DNA of 64,000 nucleotides, taken from the NCBI GenBank assembly GCA_949289845.1, contig CASEPN010000002.1, positions 1-64,000 of the forward strand. Reading direction: 5' to 3'. The stretch is from an uncultured Bacillota bacterium. Lineage in GTDB: Bacteria > Bacillota_I > Bacilli_A > RFN20 > CAG-826. Under the pieces are notes generated by a model. That model worked only from the letters and a program-made list of their open reading frames with translations. It did not search any database and was not told the origin of the DNA. Of the stretch, positions 25,932 through 36,138 are shown in pieces. Position 1 is the stretch's first letter. Each line of letters opens with the position of its first letter. The translations under genes were made by a program, and so were the position numbers.

Positions 25932-27521
25932 CTATTCGCCCTCCTCCTCGCGGAGGCGCTCCCTTTCCTCCTTGAGGTTAAAGTCCTTGATGTCCTTGTA
26001 GATTCCCTTCAGGCAAGGGTAGAGGCGGAGGTAGGCGTGCTCGTAAAGGTAGTCGTAGCGTTCCTTTGCCCTTGGGTTCGGGAAGAAGGAATCGCGGGTC
26101 TCCACCATCGAGTTCACCGCCTCCCGAAGGCCATGGAACTCCCCTGCGGCAAGGAAGCCCGCGATGGCGGCGCCAAGCGAGGATGACTCATACGTCTGGA
26201 CCCTGGTCACCGGCTTCCCGAGGATGTCCGCTGTGATCTGGCAGATCTCGTCGCTCCGGGAGCCTCCCCCGGAAACCCTGAGGGCAGGAATCCTCTTGCG
26301 GAGCCTTCTTTCGAACTTCTCAAGACCTTCCCTGAGGGCATACGCGATGCCCTCGACGATCGCCCGGTAGAAGTGCTCCTGGGTGATGGAGTCGCTGAAG
26401 CCGATGATCGCGCCCTTGGCAAGGGGGCGGGAAAGGGGTGGCCCCCAATAGGGCTGGAGGACAAGCCCGTCGGAGCCAGGAGGGACCTGCGGAAGCTTCT
26501 TGTCGAAGTCGGCGGCGGATGGCGCCTCCAGCATGTCCCCCGCGCGGACCGTCCCCCCGAATTCCTTGAGGAACCAGTTGATCATCCAGTAGCCCCGGTA
26601 CACCTGGATGTCCATGTTGTAGTAACCGGGGACTGCGCTCGGGTAGCCGGGAAGGAAGCGCTCGGAAACGACGTAGCGGTCCAGCGTCGTCTCCACCGTG
26701 GAGGCGGTCCCGTAGGAAATCGCCGCGACCGTCTCGTCGATGACGCCAAGGCCCAAGGTCTCGCAGGACTTGTCGCTTCCCGCTGCGTAAAGGGGCAGCC
26801 CTTCCGGAATCCCCGTCAAAACGCTTGCTTCGTGAGTGATATTTCCAAAGACCGAGCCTGAGGGGACGAGTTCCGGAAGCTGGTCCGCCCTGAGCCCGAA
26901 GATCTGGCCTTTCAGGTGACGCTCGGGGTCCTTGTACCAGCGCTGGCGCTTCATATCGATGGGGTAGTGCCCCGCGAAGGCGCTCGCGGAATCGCGGAGG
27001 TTCCCCGTAAGGAGATAGACCATGTAGGTGGAGATGTTCACGTACTTGTCCACCCTCGCCCAGACATCGGGCTCGTGCTCCTGGATCCAGTTGCTCGCCG
27101 AGCGCGCCCGGTTGTAGTTGGCGGTGTCGCTCATCCCGACGAGCCCGAAGGCGAGGCGCGAGAGAAAGGGAAGCTTCTTCCGGCAGTCGGCCATCCGCTG
27201 GTCGAGCCAGAGAATCGAGGGGCGGAGAGGCTTCCTGTCCTTGTCCAGGAGCACCGCGGTGTCGCGGAAGCAGCTGACCGTCGCCCCGACGACCCGGTCG
27301 AAAAGCGCCCCGTTCTTCTCGGCAAGGCGGCGGGAGGCCATCGCGAAGTACTCGAAGTAGCGGCCCGCCTCCTGCTCGGCGTAGTTCGGATGAAGGCTGA
27401 AGTAGGGAGGGTCGTAGGTCTCCTTCTCCATCGCGACCTGCCGCCCCTCCTTGTCGAAAAGGCCGACGCGGACGCTCTGGGTCCCCCAGTCGATCGTAAG
27501 GAAGAGTGAGTCAGAGGCCAT
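25932..27521 (-). CDS. FGGY-family carbohydrate kinase
   Basis: A 529-residue sugar kinase of the FGGY type. The N-terminal phosphate loop is LTIDWGTQSVRVGLFD, the C-terminal ATP domain has LRVSGGGSRSDEICQITADILGKPV and ESSSLGAAIAGFLAAG. The sugar specificity (xylulose, fuculose, rhamnulose and so on) cannot be read off. AGGAAGGAG precedes the ATG. It stands alone with no sugar isomerase, aldolase or transporter next to it. Confidence 0.92.
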   Translation of the reverse strand: MASDSLFLTIDWGTQSVRVGLFDKEGRQVAMEKETYDPPYFSLHPNYAEQEAGRYFEYFAMASRRLAEKNGALFDRVVGATVSCFRDTAVLLDKDRKPLRPSILWLDQRMADCRKKLPFLSRLAFGLVGMSDTANYNRARSASNWIQEHEPDVWARVDKYVNISTYMVYLLTGNLRDSASAFAGHYPIDMKRQRWYKDPERHLKGQIFGLRADQLPELVPSGSVFGNITHEASVLTGIPEGLPLYAAGSDKSCETLGLGVIDETVAAISYGTASTVETTLDRYVVSERFLPGYPSAVPGYYNMDIQVYRGYWMINWFLKEFGGTVRAGDMLEAPSAADFDKKLPQVPPGSDGLVLQPYWGPPLSRPLAKGAIIGFSDSITQEHFYRAIVEGIAYALREGLEKFERRLRKRIPALRVSGGGSRSDEICQITADILGKPVTRVQTYESSSLGAAIAGFLAAGEFHGLREAVNSMVETRDSFFPNPRAKERYDYLYEHAYLRLYPCLKGIYKDIKDFNLKEERERLREEEGE

Positions 27522-27601
27522 CCAGTTCTCCTTCCTGTAGGCAATTTAGCCCGAGGCGCGGGGCGTGGCAATCGGAAATGCCCCAAGAGAGGGTCCATCC
27601 A

Positions 27602-27630
27602 TCGAAACACACGGGCGCGCATGCTATATT
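27602..27630 (+). promoter_or_regulatory. Likely ppdK promoter
   Basis: TCGAAA (27602-27607), 17-bp spacer, TATATT (27625-27630). The leader of about 40 nt contains a small GGGCCGATGGCCC hairpin and then AGGAGG before the ATG. Confidence 0.45.
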
Positions 27631-27675
27631 TAGTCTGTTGGGCCGATGGCCCGCGAATTGTCTCAGGAGGAATCA

Positions 27676-30330
<2,655 letters not shown>

Positions 30331-30352
30331 CCCGTCCCCAAGGGACAAAGGA

Positions 30353-30380
30353 GGCCCCTCCATTTGGAGGGGCCTTTCTT
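30353..30380. terminator. Terminator of ppdK, shared with the macrodomain operon
   Basis: GGCCCCTCC-ATTT-GGAGGGGCC followed by TTTCTTCTT on the plus strand. The convergent minus-strand operon ends 5 bp beyond, so the same hairpin may stop both. Confidence 0.85.
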
Positions 30381-30384
30381 CTTC

Positions 30385-30567
30385 CTAGACCAGTTCCTTC
30401 AGGAGAAGCTCCTTCTCCCTTTGGTAGGCAGCTTCCCCGATGTCTCCCGAGCGACGGTACCTCTCGAGAAGGGCGGCGGCCTTGCCTTTGTTCCCAAGAA
30501 GGCGTTCCTTCTCGACCTCCTCAAGGGGCGAAGGACGGGCCTTCCTCGCGTTCTTCCAGAAGAACAT
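30385..30567 (-). CDS. Small SHOCT-like protein
   Basis: A 60-residue basic peptide. Residues about 30-58 (ALLERYRRSGDIGEAAYQREKELLLKEL) fit the SHOCT pattern, a short two-helix C-terminal oligomerisation module (L..Y...G.I....Y...K..LL). It starts 2 bp after the macrodomain stop, so it is cotranscribed; the Shine-Dalgarno is weak (AAAGG about 13 nt away). It could be a partner or membrane-recruitment piece of the locus, or a spurious frame. Confidence 0.55.
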   Translation of the reverse strand: MFFWKNARKARPSPLEEVEKERLLGNKGKAAALLERYRRSGDIGEAAYQREKELLLKELV

Positions 30568-30569
30568 CG

Positions 30570-31352
30570 CTAGATGCCAAGCCTTTCCTCATAAAGCGCG
30601 CGGTCCTCGTCCTTCTCGGTGACGAAGCAGACGATCGGGGCGTCCTCCCAGGCGACAACCTCCTCCAGGACGACGTCCACGGCGATGCCGCAGGCCTCTT
30701 TCCTTGGGAAACCCCTCTCTCCGGCAGATAGGCACGGGAAGGCGATGGAACGAAGCCCGGCCTTCCTTGCCAGGGACATCGCCTTCCGATAGGTCTTCCG
30801 CAGGGCGTTGAGGTCGATGTCGCGTACCCTCCCTCTGACGGAAGGACCAACGGCATGGATCACGTAAGGGGCGGCAAGGTGATACCCCTTGGTCATCCCG
30901 GCATAGCCAGGCTCGATGGGCTTGTCCTTGTCATAAAGGGCCTTGCAGGCGTTCCGGAGCTCGAGTCCCGCGGCGGAGTGGATCCTGCTGTCGAGAGAGC
31001 GATGGCCCGGGACGAAGCAACCCTGGAGCTCGACGCTCGCCTCGTTCACATAGGCGTCGGCGACAAGGCGCAGCATGTCCCCGTGGAAATGAGTGATCTT
31101 CGGGAGGGCTGAGGCGGGAAGGGATAGCACGTCAATCAAATCGGAAGCCCCCCTTTCTTCGTCAAGGAGGGCGCCTTCTAGGCGATAGAACTCTTGGGAA
31201 AGGGAGCCTGGGGGGCATAGCGCCATCAAGCCCCGGAGAAGGTTTCTCCTTTCTCCGCATCCTTTCCCGCATTGGCGGGCAAGAAAGGAATGCTCCGGGT
31301 GATCGGCCAAAAGGATTTCAATCATTCTCTCGATACGGGCGCCATCTTCCAT
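30570..31352 (-). CDS. Zinc-type macrodomain protein, ADP-ribose hydrolase family
   Basis: A 260-residue protein with the N-terminal helical extension typical of zinc macrodomains (RRNLLRGLMALCPPGSLSQEF, about 35-55) and a macrodomain from about 85. The family removes ADP-ribose from proteins. The zinc motif GCFxPxHxC reads GCFVPGHRS (111-119): Cys112 and His117 are kept but the third ligand is Ser119. The ADP-ribose loop VNAAN is VNEAS. PCLSAGERGFP is the phosphate loop. Start lies 3 bp after the antitoxin stop. Activity may be altered. Confidence 0.88.
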   Translation of the reverse strand: MEDGARIERMIEILLADHPEHSFLARQCGKGCGERRNLLRGLMALCPPGSLSQEFYRLEGALLDEERGASDLIDVLSLPASALPKITHFHGDMLRLVADAYVNEASVELQGCFVPGHRSLDSRIHSAAGLELRNACKALYDKDKPIEPGYAGMTKGYHLAAPYVIHAVGPSVRGRVRDIDLNALRKTYRKAMSLARKAGLRSIAFPCLSAGERGFPRKEACGIAVDVVLEEVVAWEDAPIVCFVTEKDEDRALYEERLGI

Positions 31353-31355
31353 AAA

Positions 31356-31625
31356 TCAAAGATATTCCAGGGCTTTTTTCAGAGTAAGGGAAGGTTTCTT
31401 TTCTTCACGGTCAGAAAGCTTCTCCGCCTTCTTTTTTCGCGGTACAGGCTTCTTCCCAACGGAAGTCCCGAGCTCGAGGGAGAATGGGAGCCGTCCCTCC
31501 CTGGCGGCGGCCTTAAGAAACTCAGTCACCGCAAACGTCATGGTTATCCCAAGCCTGGAGAACACCTTCTCGGCATCTCTTTTGACCCTGGGATCAACCC
31601 TAAGATTCAAGGTTGTCTTCGTCAT
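31356..31625 (-). CDS. RelB/DinJ-family antitoxin-like ribbon-helix-helix protein
   Basis: An 89-residue protein: MTKTTLNLRVDPRVKRDAE (RHH strand and helix 1), VFSRLGITMTFAVTEFLKAA (helix 2) and REGRLPFSLEL match RelB/DinJ antitoxins, which dimerise on palindromic operators and neutralise a RelE/YafQ RNase. No such toxin follows: the gene 3 bp downstream is the macrodomain protein. The C-terminal part is Lys-rich. The ATG at 31623-31625 has no Shine-Dalgarno, but TACACT lies exactly 6 nt before it, inside a perfect palindrome. Confidence 0.87.
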   Translation of the reverse strand: MTKTTLNLRVDPRVKRDAEKVFSRLGITMTFAVTEFLKAAAREGRLPFSLELGTSVGKKPVPRKKKAEKLSDREEKKPSLTLKKALEYL

Positions 31626-31634
31626 ATCCAAAGT

Positions 31635-31653
31635 GTAACGCTTTAGGCGTTAC
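31635..31653. promoter_or_regulatory. Operator palindrome 1 overlapping the antitoxin promoter
   Basis: GTAACGC-N5-GCGTTAC, a perfect 7-bp inverted repeat. On the minus strand its end supplies the -10 TACACT (31632-31637) of the antitoxin gene and TTGTTT lies 18 bp upstream as -35, so binding would block initiation. Confidence 0.8.
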
Positions 31654-31719
31654 ATAAACAATATTAAATTTAGAAAAACGTGGCACCGTGTATTTAATCG
31701 ACGCCATCTTGTTTTGTGT

Positions 31720-31738
31720 GTAACGCTTTGTGCGTTAC
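31720..31738. promoter_or_regulatory. Operator palindrome 2 at the glmU stop
   Basis: The same arms, GTAACGC-N5-GCGTTAC, with a different 5-base centre. It abuts the glmU stop codon. Centre-to-centre distance to palindrome 1 is 85 bp, close to eight helical turns. Confidence 0.8.
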
Positions 31739-31739
31739 A

Positions 31740-33119
31740 TCACTCTCTTTTGAGTAGTTTCTTAGCGGTTCCCGGCTTATTCGTCTGCTTGCTTCTCGCG
31801 AAAGCGGTGGCTCCTTCGGGCACGTCGTCAGTCACAACGCTTCCAGCCGCGACTAGGGCATCCTTCCCGATTGCGACAGGGGCAACAAGAACGCTGTCGC
31901 AACCGACGAAGGCGCCTTCGCCGATCTCCGTACGATGCTTCTTCGTTCCGTCGTAGTTCGCAGTGATTACCCCGCAGCCGATGTTGGCGTCCTTGCCGAT
32001 CGAAGCGTCGCCGATGTAGGAGAGGTGATGCGCCTTGGCCCCGTCGGCAACGGTCGCGTTCTTGAACTCAACGAAGTTGCCTAGCGCAGTCCCGCTCGCT
32101 ATCACAGTCCCGTTCCGGGCGTGGAAATATGGCCCGATGTGGTTGTGATCCCTGATTACGGTATCCGTCAGCCAGGAGGCGAGGACTTCGTTCTCAGAAC
32201 CGATGACGCTATCTTCGATATAGGTGTTCGGACCGATGAGGTTCCCTTCGCCAATCACGGTCTTGCCCATGATGTAGCACCCGGGACGGATGATCGTGTC
32301 CGCCCCTATGGTGACATCCGGACCGATAAAGGTCGTAGCGCTGTCTTCGATGGTGACCCCGCGGAGCATGTGCTCCCGGTTGATCCTGGCTTTCAGGTTC
32401 GCCTCGGCGATCGATAGCTGATGGCGGTCGTTCACGCCCATCGTCTCATCGATGTCAGCGACCTCGAAGGTCCCGACCTTCAGCCCCTTCTTCGCGAACA
32501 ACTCGATGACATCGGTCAGGTAGTATTCTCCGGCCGCGTTATTCGTTGTGATGCGATGCAGCGCTTCGAAAAGCTCCTTGTTGTCGAAGACATAGACGCC
32601 GGCGTTCACCTCGCGGATTTTCTCGGCCTCGTCATCGCAATCCTTCTGCTCGCGAATCTGGATGACGTTCCCGGCGGCGTCGCGGACGATCCTTCCATAG
32701 CCATGGGGCTCGTCCAGGACGGAAGTCATGATGGTCAGGAAGTTGCCGGCTTTCTCGTGGGCGTCGAAGAGGCCTTGGTAGAGCTCAGTCGTGATGAGGG
32801 GGGTGTCGCCGCAGCAGATGATGGTCTGCCCTTCCTTCCCTTCAAGAAGCGGGGCGACCTGCATGACGGCATGCCCCGCGCCCTTCTGCTCCTTTTGCCA
32901 CACAACCTCGCAGTCTTCTTTCACGATCGGCTCCGAAGTAGCGCCACCGAACCCGATGATCGCGATGAGCCGCTTGGCCCCGAGAGGCTTGAGGGCCTCG
33001 ATGATCCATTTGACCAGAGGTCTTCCCAGCACCGGGAAGGAAACCTTGCTGATGTCCTCGCGCCGGCTTTTCATCCGGCTTCCCTTGCCAGCGGCAAGGA
33101 TGATCGCATATCTATCCAT
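31740..33119 (-). CDS. glmU: Bifunctional GlcNAc-1-P uridyltransferase / GlcN-1-P acetyltransferase
   Basis: A 459-residue GlmU making UDP-GlcNAc for cell-wall synthesis. The N-terminal pyrophosphorylase has ILAAGKGSRMKSR and the C-terminal left-handed beta helix has hexapeptide repeats ending in SYIGDASIGKDANIGCGVITANYDG with the acetyltransferase residues. AAGGAG lies 4 to 5 nt before the ATG. It follows ispE by 8 bp as the end of the rpmH-to-glmU block. Confidence 0.98.
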   Translation of the reverse strand: MDRYAIILAAGKGSRMKSRREDISKVSFPVLGRPLVKWIIEALKPLGAKRLIAIIGFGGATSEPIVKEDCEVVWQKEQKGAGHAVMQVAPLLEGKEGQTIICCGDTPLITTELYQGLFDAHEKAGNFLTIMTSVLDEPHGYGRIVRDAAGNVIQIREQKDCDDEAEKIREVNAGVYVFDNKELFEALHRITTNNAAGEYYLTDVIELFAKKGLKVGTFEVADIDETMGVNDRHQLSIAEANLKARINREHMLRGVTIEDSATTFIGPDVTIGADTIIRPGCYIMGKTVIGEGNLIGPNTYIEDSVIGSENEVLASWLTDTVIRDHNHIGPYFHARNGTVIASGTALGNFVEFKNATVADGAKAHHLSYIGDASIGKDANIGCGVITANYDGTKKHRTEIGEGAFVGCDSVLVAPVAIGKDALVAAGSVVTDDVPEGATAFARSKQTNKPGTAKKLLKRE

Positions 33120-33127
33120 ATGACTCC

Positions 33128-33985
33128 TTATCGAACCGGGCTCGGCATCGTGGTGGTGATTCTCGCCATATAGCCGTCCTCCCTAAGCTTTTTCCTGGCC
33201 GCCTCGAGGCGGTCGACGTCCTCGTCGATCGCGAACACGGAGGTCCCCGACCCGCTCATCTGGATGAAGGGGAAGCCGAATCCGCTCATGATTCTGGTCA
33301 GCTCGCACACCTTTGGAAGCAGGGAACAGGCAGCTTCTTGCAAGTCGTTTCCCGCAAATCTCGATGCTTCTACCAGATTTTTAGTCCTTAAGGCGTTTAT
33401 CAATCCCTTGCAGTCGATCGGAAGACGCCTCATTTCGTCCGAAGCGCAATAGACGACCTTGGTGCTCAAGCCTTGCGCAGGCTTGGCAACAAGAACATGG
33501 AAGGCCGGGATGCCTTCGATTGGCTCGGCAACCTCGCCAATCCCGGTGACATATGCCGGGACAGGGTTCAGGAAGTACGGGACGTCCGCCCCCAACGAAA
33601 GGGCGAGCTCGCGGATTCCTTCCGGGTCATCGATGCCAGCAAGGCGATGAGCGGCGATGAGCGCGGAAGCGCAGTCAGATGAGCCTCCTCCCAAACCCGC
33701 CTCGACAGGGATTCTCTTCTGAAGGACGGCATGGAAATATAACTTACTGCCGGTTTTCTCCCGGAAGGTGCGGAAGGCCTTCGTAACAAGGTTTTTGGAA
33801 GGATCCGAGAGCCTGTCGTCGCTAACGGAAAGGATATCCTCCTTCCCTTTGGCAAGACCGACCTCGAGCGTATCTGACATGGCGAGAGGAAGATTGACCA
33901 TCTCCACATCGTGATAGCCGTCCTCGCGGCGACCTACGACCCTAAGGGCGACGTTGATCTTGGCCTTTGGCTCGAAGCGCTCCAT
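33128..33985 (-). CDS. ispE: 4-diphosphocytidyl-2-C-methyl-D-erythritol kinase
   Basis: A 285-residue GHMP kinase of the MEP isoprenoid pathway. It has AKINVALRVVGRREDGYH at the N-terminus and the ATP loop PVEAGLGGGSSDCASAL. The ATG at 33983-33985 is chosen for GGAGGAG 5 nt upstream; a longer frame to 34036 would overlap ksgA and lacks a site. The adjacency ksgA-ispE-glmU is found in other Firmicutes. Confidence 0.97.
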   Translation of the reverse strand: MERFEPKAKINVALRVVGRREDGYHDVEMVNLPLAMSDTLEVGLAKGKEDILSVSDDRLSDPSKNLVTKAFRTFREKTGSKLYFHAVLQKRIPVEAGLGGGSSDCASALIAAHRLAGIDDPEGIRELALSLGADVPYFLNPVPAYVTGIGEVAEPIEGIPAFHVLVAKPAQGLSTKVVYCASDEMRRLPIDCKGLINALRTKNLVEASRFAGNDLQEAACSLLPKVCELTRIMSGFGFPFIQMSGSGTSVFAIDEDVDRLEAARKKLREDGYMARITTTMPSPVR

Positions 33986-34032
33986 CCTTTCTCCTCCGAC
34001 TATCCCGATTGTAGCGCACGAAGCGCCCATGC

Positions 34033-34833
34033 TCACCGCTTCATTTCCTCAAACAGGCGCAGGAATCGGGAAGGGGGGACATTCTCCGCGCGTTCGCCTT
34101 GGGCAATGCCGGCTTCCTCAAGCATCCGGAAGGCCTTTTCCTTGTCGACCAGCGCGCTCAGGTCAAAGAAGATCCTCTTTCGTCTATGGAGGAAGAGCCT
34201 TTTCGCAAACGCAAGGAACGAAGCTTTATCGAAATCGATTTTTCTAGAAAAAGACAAAGAAAACACAAGGCTTTCCACATGCGGAACCGGAACAAAGGCG
34301 CCAGGAGAAACAGACATGAGTCTCTCAATGTCCGCAGAGAGGGCGAGAAGGATGGACAAAGGCCCGAACCCTTCCTCGCCCGGCTTGGCAAGGACTCTCC
34401 GAAAAACCTCCTTCTGGATCATGAACACCGCACGGCATCCCGCTCGGGCCTCCACGACGGCCTTTTCCAAAAGCGAGGTGGTGATGTAGTAAGGAAGGTT
34501 TCCGATAAGGCGGTCGTAATCGCCGAAGTTCGCCTCCAAGGCGTTGCCTTTGACCGGATGGATGCGGCCGTTGCCCCCGAAGTCCTTCTCAAGTTTCGCG
34601 ATCAATGCTTCATCAATGTCTAGAAGGGTGCAATCGCCTTCGCCTTGGGCAAGGAAATAGGAAAGCGAACCAGCGCCGGGACCGATCTCGAGGATTTTGT
34701 CGCCCGGCCTCACCTCTAGAGCGTCCACGATCGCCTTGGCGATGCGAGGATCGACAAGGAAGTTCTGTCCAACCTCCTTTTTCGCCAAGAGCATATATGA
34801 GCGAACGTTCTCGAAATACTTGTCAGCGTCCAT
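34033..34833 (-). CDS. ksgA: 16S rRNA dimethyladenosine transferase
   Basis: A 266-residue RsmA/KsgA dimethylating A1518 and A1519 of 16S rRNA. SAM motif I is LEIGPGAGSLSYFLA, the catalytic motif is NLPYY, and FVPVPHVES follows. It overlaps the rnmV end by 11 nt, with AGGAGG 7 nt before the ATG. Confidence 0.98.
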   Translation of the reverse strand: MDADKYFENVRSYMLLAKKEVGQNFLVDPRIAKAIVDALEVRPGDKILEIGPGAGSLSYFLAQGEGDCTLLDIDEALIAKLEKDFGGNGRIHPVKGNALEANFGDYDRLIGNLPYYITTSLLEKAVVEARAGCRAVFMIQKEVFRRVLAKPGEEGFGPLSILLALSADIERLMSVSPGAFVPVPHVESLVFSLSFSRKIDFDKASFLAFAKRLFLHRRKRIFFDLSALVDKEKAFRMLEEAGIAQGERAENVPPSRFLRLFEEMKR

Positions 34834-35359
34834 CCAGCGCCCTCCTAAGGTCGTCTTCCGTCAGGCCAAGCGCCTTGCATCTTTTGAGAAAGGAGCGCCC
34901 GTTGGCCTCCCCGATATGAAGCCTTTCCCCAAGTTCCTTGCGGAGCCTCGCGCTATCAGGACCTCCGACCAGGCCGAGACGAAACAAGGAGGCCTCATCG
35001 AGATCGCTAGAAGGAACAACTTCCCCAGGTACGACGTTTCGCAAGGCGATGAGGACGCTTTCCTTGTCGCTTTCGGCAATTCCCACCTTCTTTCCTCGAA
35101 CGCACTTTTCCTTGGGGACGAAGGCGTGCGCGAGTCCCGGAATGGCCTCGTCGAGGACCTTGCGAATTCTTCTTCCGGGCCCGTCAGGGTCCGTGAGAAC
35201 AATTACCTTGCGCTTCTTCGCCAGGGCGGAAATATAGGAAATTGTTTCACGTGAAATGGCAGAACCGTTAACTTCCACAAAGTCCGCTTTGACAAAGGAA
35301 GAGAGAAACTGCACATCCGTCTTTCCTTCGACTACGATCACAGGCCTGAGGTCGCTCAT
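34823..35359 (-). CDS. rnmV: Ribonuclease M5
   Basis: A 178-residue Toprim RNase that matures 5S rRNA. PVIVVEGKTDVQFL and VIVLTDPDGPGRRIRK carry the Toprim Glu and DxD. The order tatD-rnmV-ksgA is that of Bacillus. The ATG (35357-35359) overlaps the tatD stop (ATGA). Two parS sites lie at and just inside the start of the gene. Confidence 0.96.
   Translation of the reverse strand: MSDLRPVIVVEGKTDVQFLSSFVKADFVEVNGSAISRETISYISALAKKRKVIVLTDPDGPGRRIRKVLDEAIPGLAHAFVPKEKCVRGKKVGIAESDKESVLIALRNVVPGEVVPSSDLDEASLFRLGLVGGPDSARLRKELGERLHIGEANGRSFLKRCKALGLTEDDLRRALDGR
35243..35258. other. parS site 1, within rnmV
   Basis: TGTTTCACGTGAAATG matches the Bacillus parS consensus TGTTNCACGTGAAACA at 14 of 16 positions, with the central TTTCACGTGAAA palindrome perfect. 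ParB (Spo0J) loads here for chromosome segregation. It lies about 6.4 kb left of oriC. Confidence 0.85.
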
Positions 35360-36135
35360 AGGTGTTTCACGTGAAAGATCCTTTCCGCATTCTCCCTTGC
35401 GATCCCTTCGACCTCTTCCATAGGGAGAGACAAGAGCTCGGAAGCCTTCCGGTATACCCATTTCACGTATGCCGGCTCGTTTCTTTTCCCTCGGTTTGGC
35501 TCGGGCGAGAGGTAGGGCGCATCCGTTTCGAAAAGGATTCTTTCCTTGGGACAGGCAAGCAGGGCTTCCTTAGCGACCCTCGCGTTCTTAAAGGTCAGCA
35601 CCCCGCCGAAGCCGAAGTACATCCCGAGCCTGGCGAAGGCAGGCACCATTTGGGCGCTATAGCCGTAGCAATGCATCACAGCCCCGTGCTTCGGGGTATG
35701 TTCCTGAAGTATCTTGAGCGTATCTTCCGCGGCGTCCCTTGAGTGGATGGTCAGGGGCAGGCCAAGCGCATCCGCCAGCTCAATATGCTCTATGAACAGT
35801 TTCCTTTGCCTTGCCCTCAGCCCCTCGTCCTTGACCCAGTGGTAATCAAGACCGGTTTCGCCGATCGCCAGGACCTCGTTTCTCGAAGCCAGCGCCTGGA
35901 TGTCTTCCCAATCCCCGGGAGAAGATTCTTCGAGATTCTCCGGATGGAGGCCGATCGCCGGTCGACATTCAGGGTATTCCTCCGCAAGGAGCAACGCCCG
36001 TTTCGCGCTAAGGAGGTCGTAGGAGGCAACCAAAAGAAGGCCAACTCCCTCTTCCCTTGCCCTGCCCATGACGGCATCCCTCTCTTCATAGAGGTCCGGG
36101 TCATTCAGGTGCGTATGGGTGTCGATGAAGAACAT
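35356..36135 (-). CDS. tatD: TatD-family metal-dependent DNase
   Basis: A 259-residue TIM-barrel hydrolase: FIDTHTHLND (metal HxH), AIGETGLDYHW, IHSRDA and FETDAPYLSP hold the metal ligands. TatD enzymes act as 3'-5' exonucleases and in DNA repair. It begins 3 bp after the mnmE stop and overlaps rnmV at the other end. The Shine-Dalgarno is weak, suggesting coupling with mnmE. Confidence 0.96.
   Translation of the reverse strand: MFFIDTHTHLNDPDLYEERDAVMGRAREEGVGLLLVASYDLLSAKRALLLAEEYPECRPAIGLHPENLEESSPGDWEDIQALASRNEVLAIGETGLDYHWVKDEGLRARQRKLFIEHIELADALGLPLTIHSRDAAEDTLKILQEHTPKHGAVMHCYGYSAQMVPAFARLGMYFGFGGVLTFKNARVAKEALLACPKERILFETDAPYLSPEPNRGKRNEPAYVKWVYRKASELLSLPMEEVEGIARENAERIFHVKHL
35363..35378. 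other. parS site 2, tatD/rnmV junction
   Basis: TGTTTCACGTGAAAGA matches the consensus at 15 of 16 positions. It lies 120 bp from site 1, inside the last codons of tatD, so the sequence also encodes the tail HVKHL. Confidence 0.88.
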
Positions 36136-36138
36136 GGC

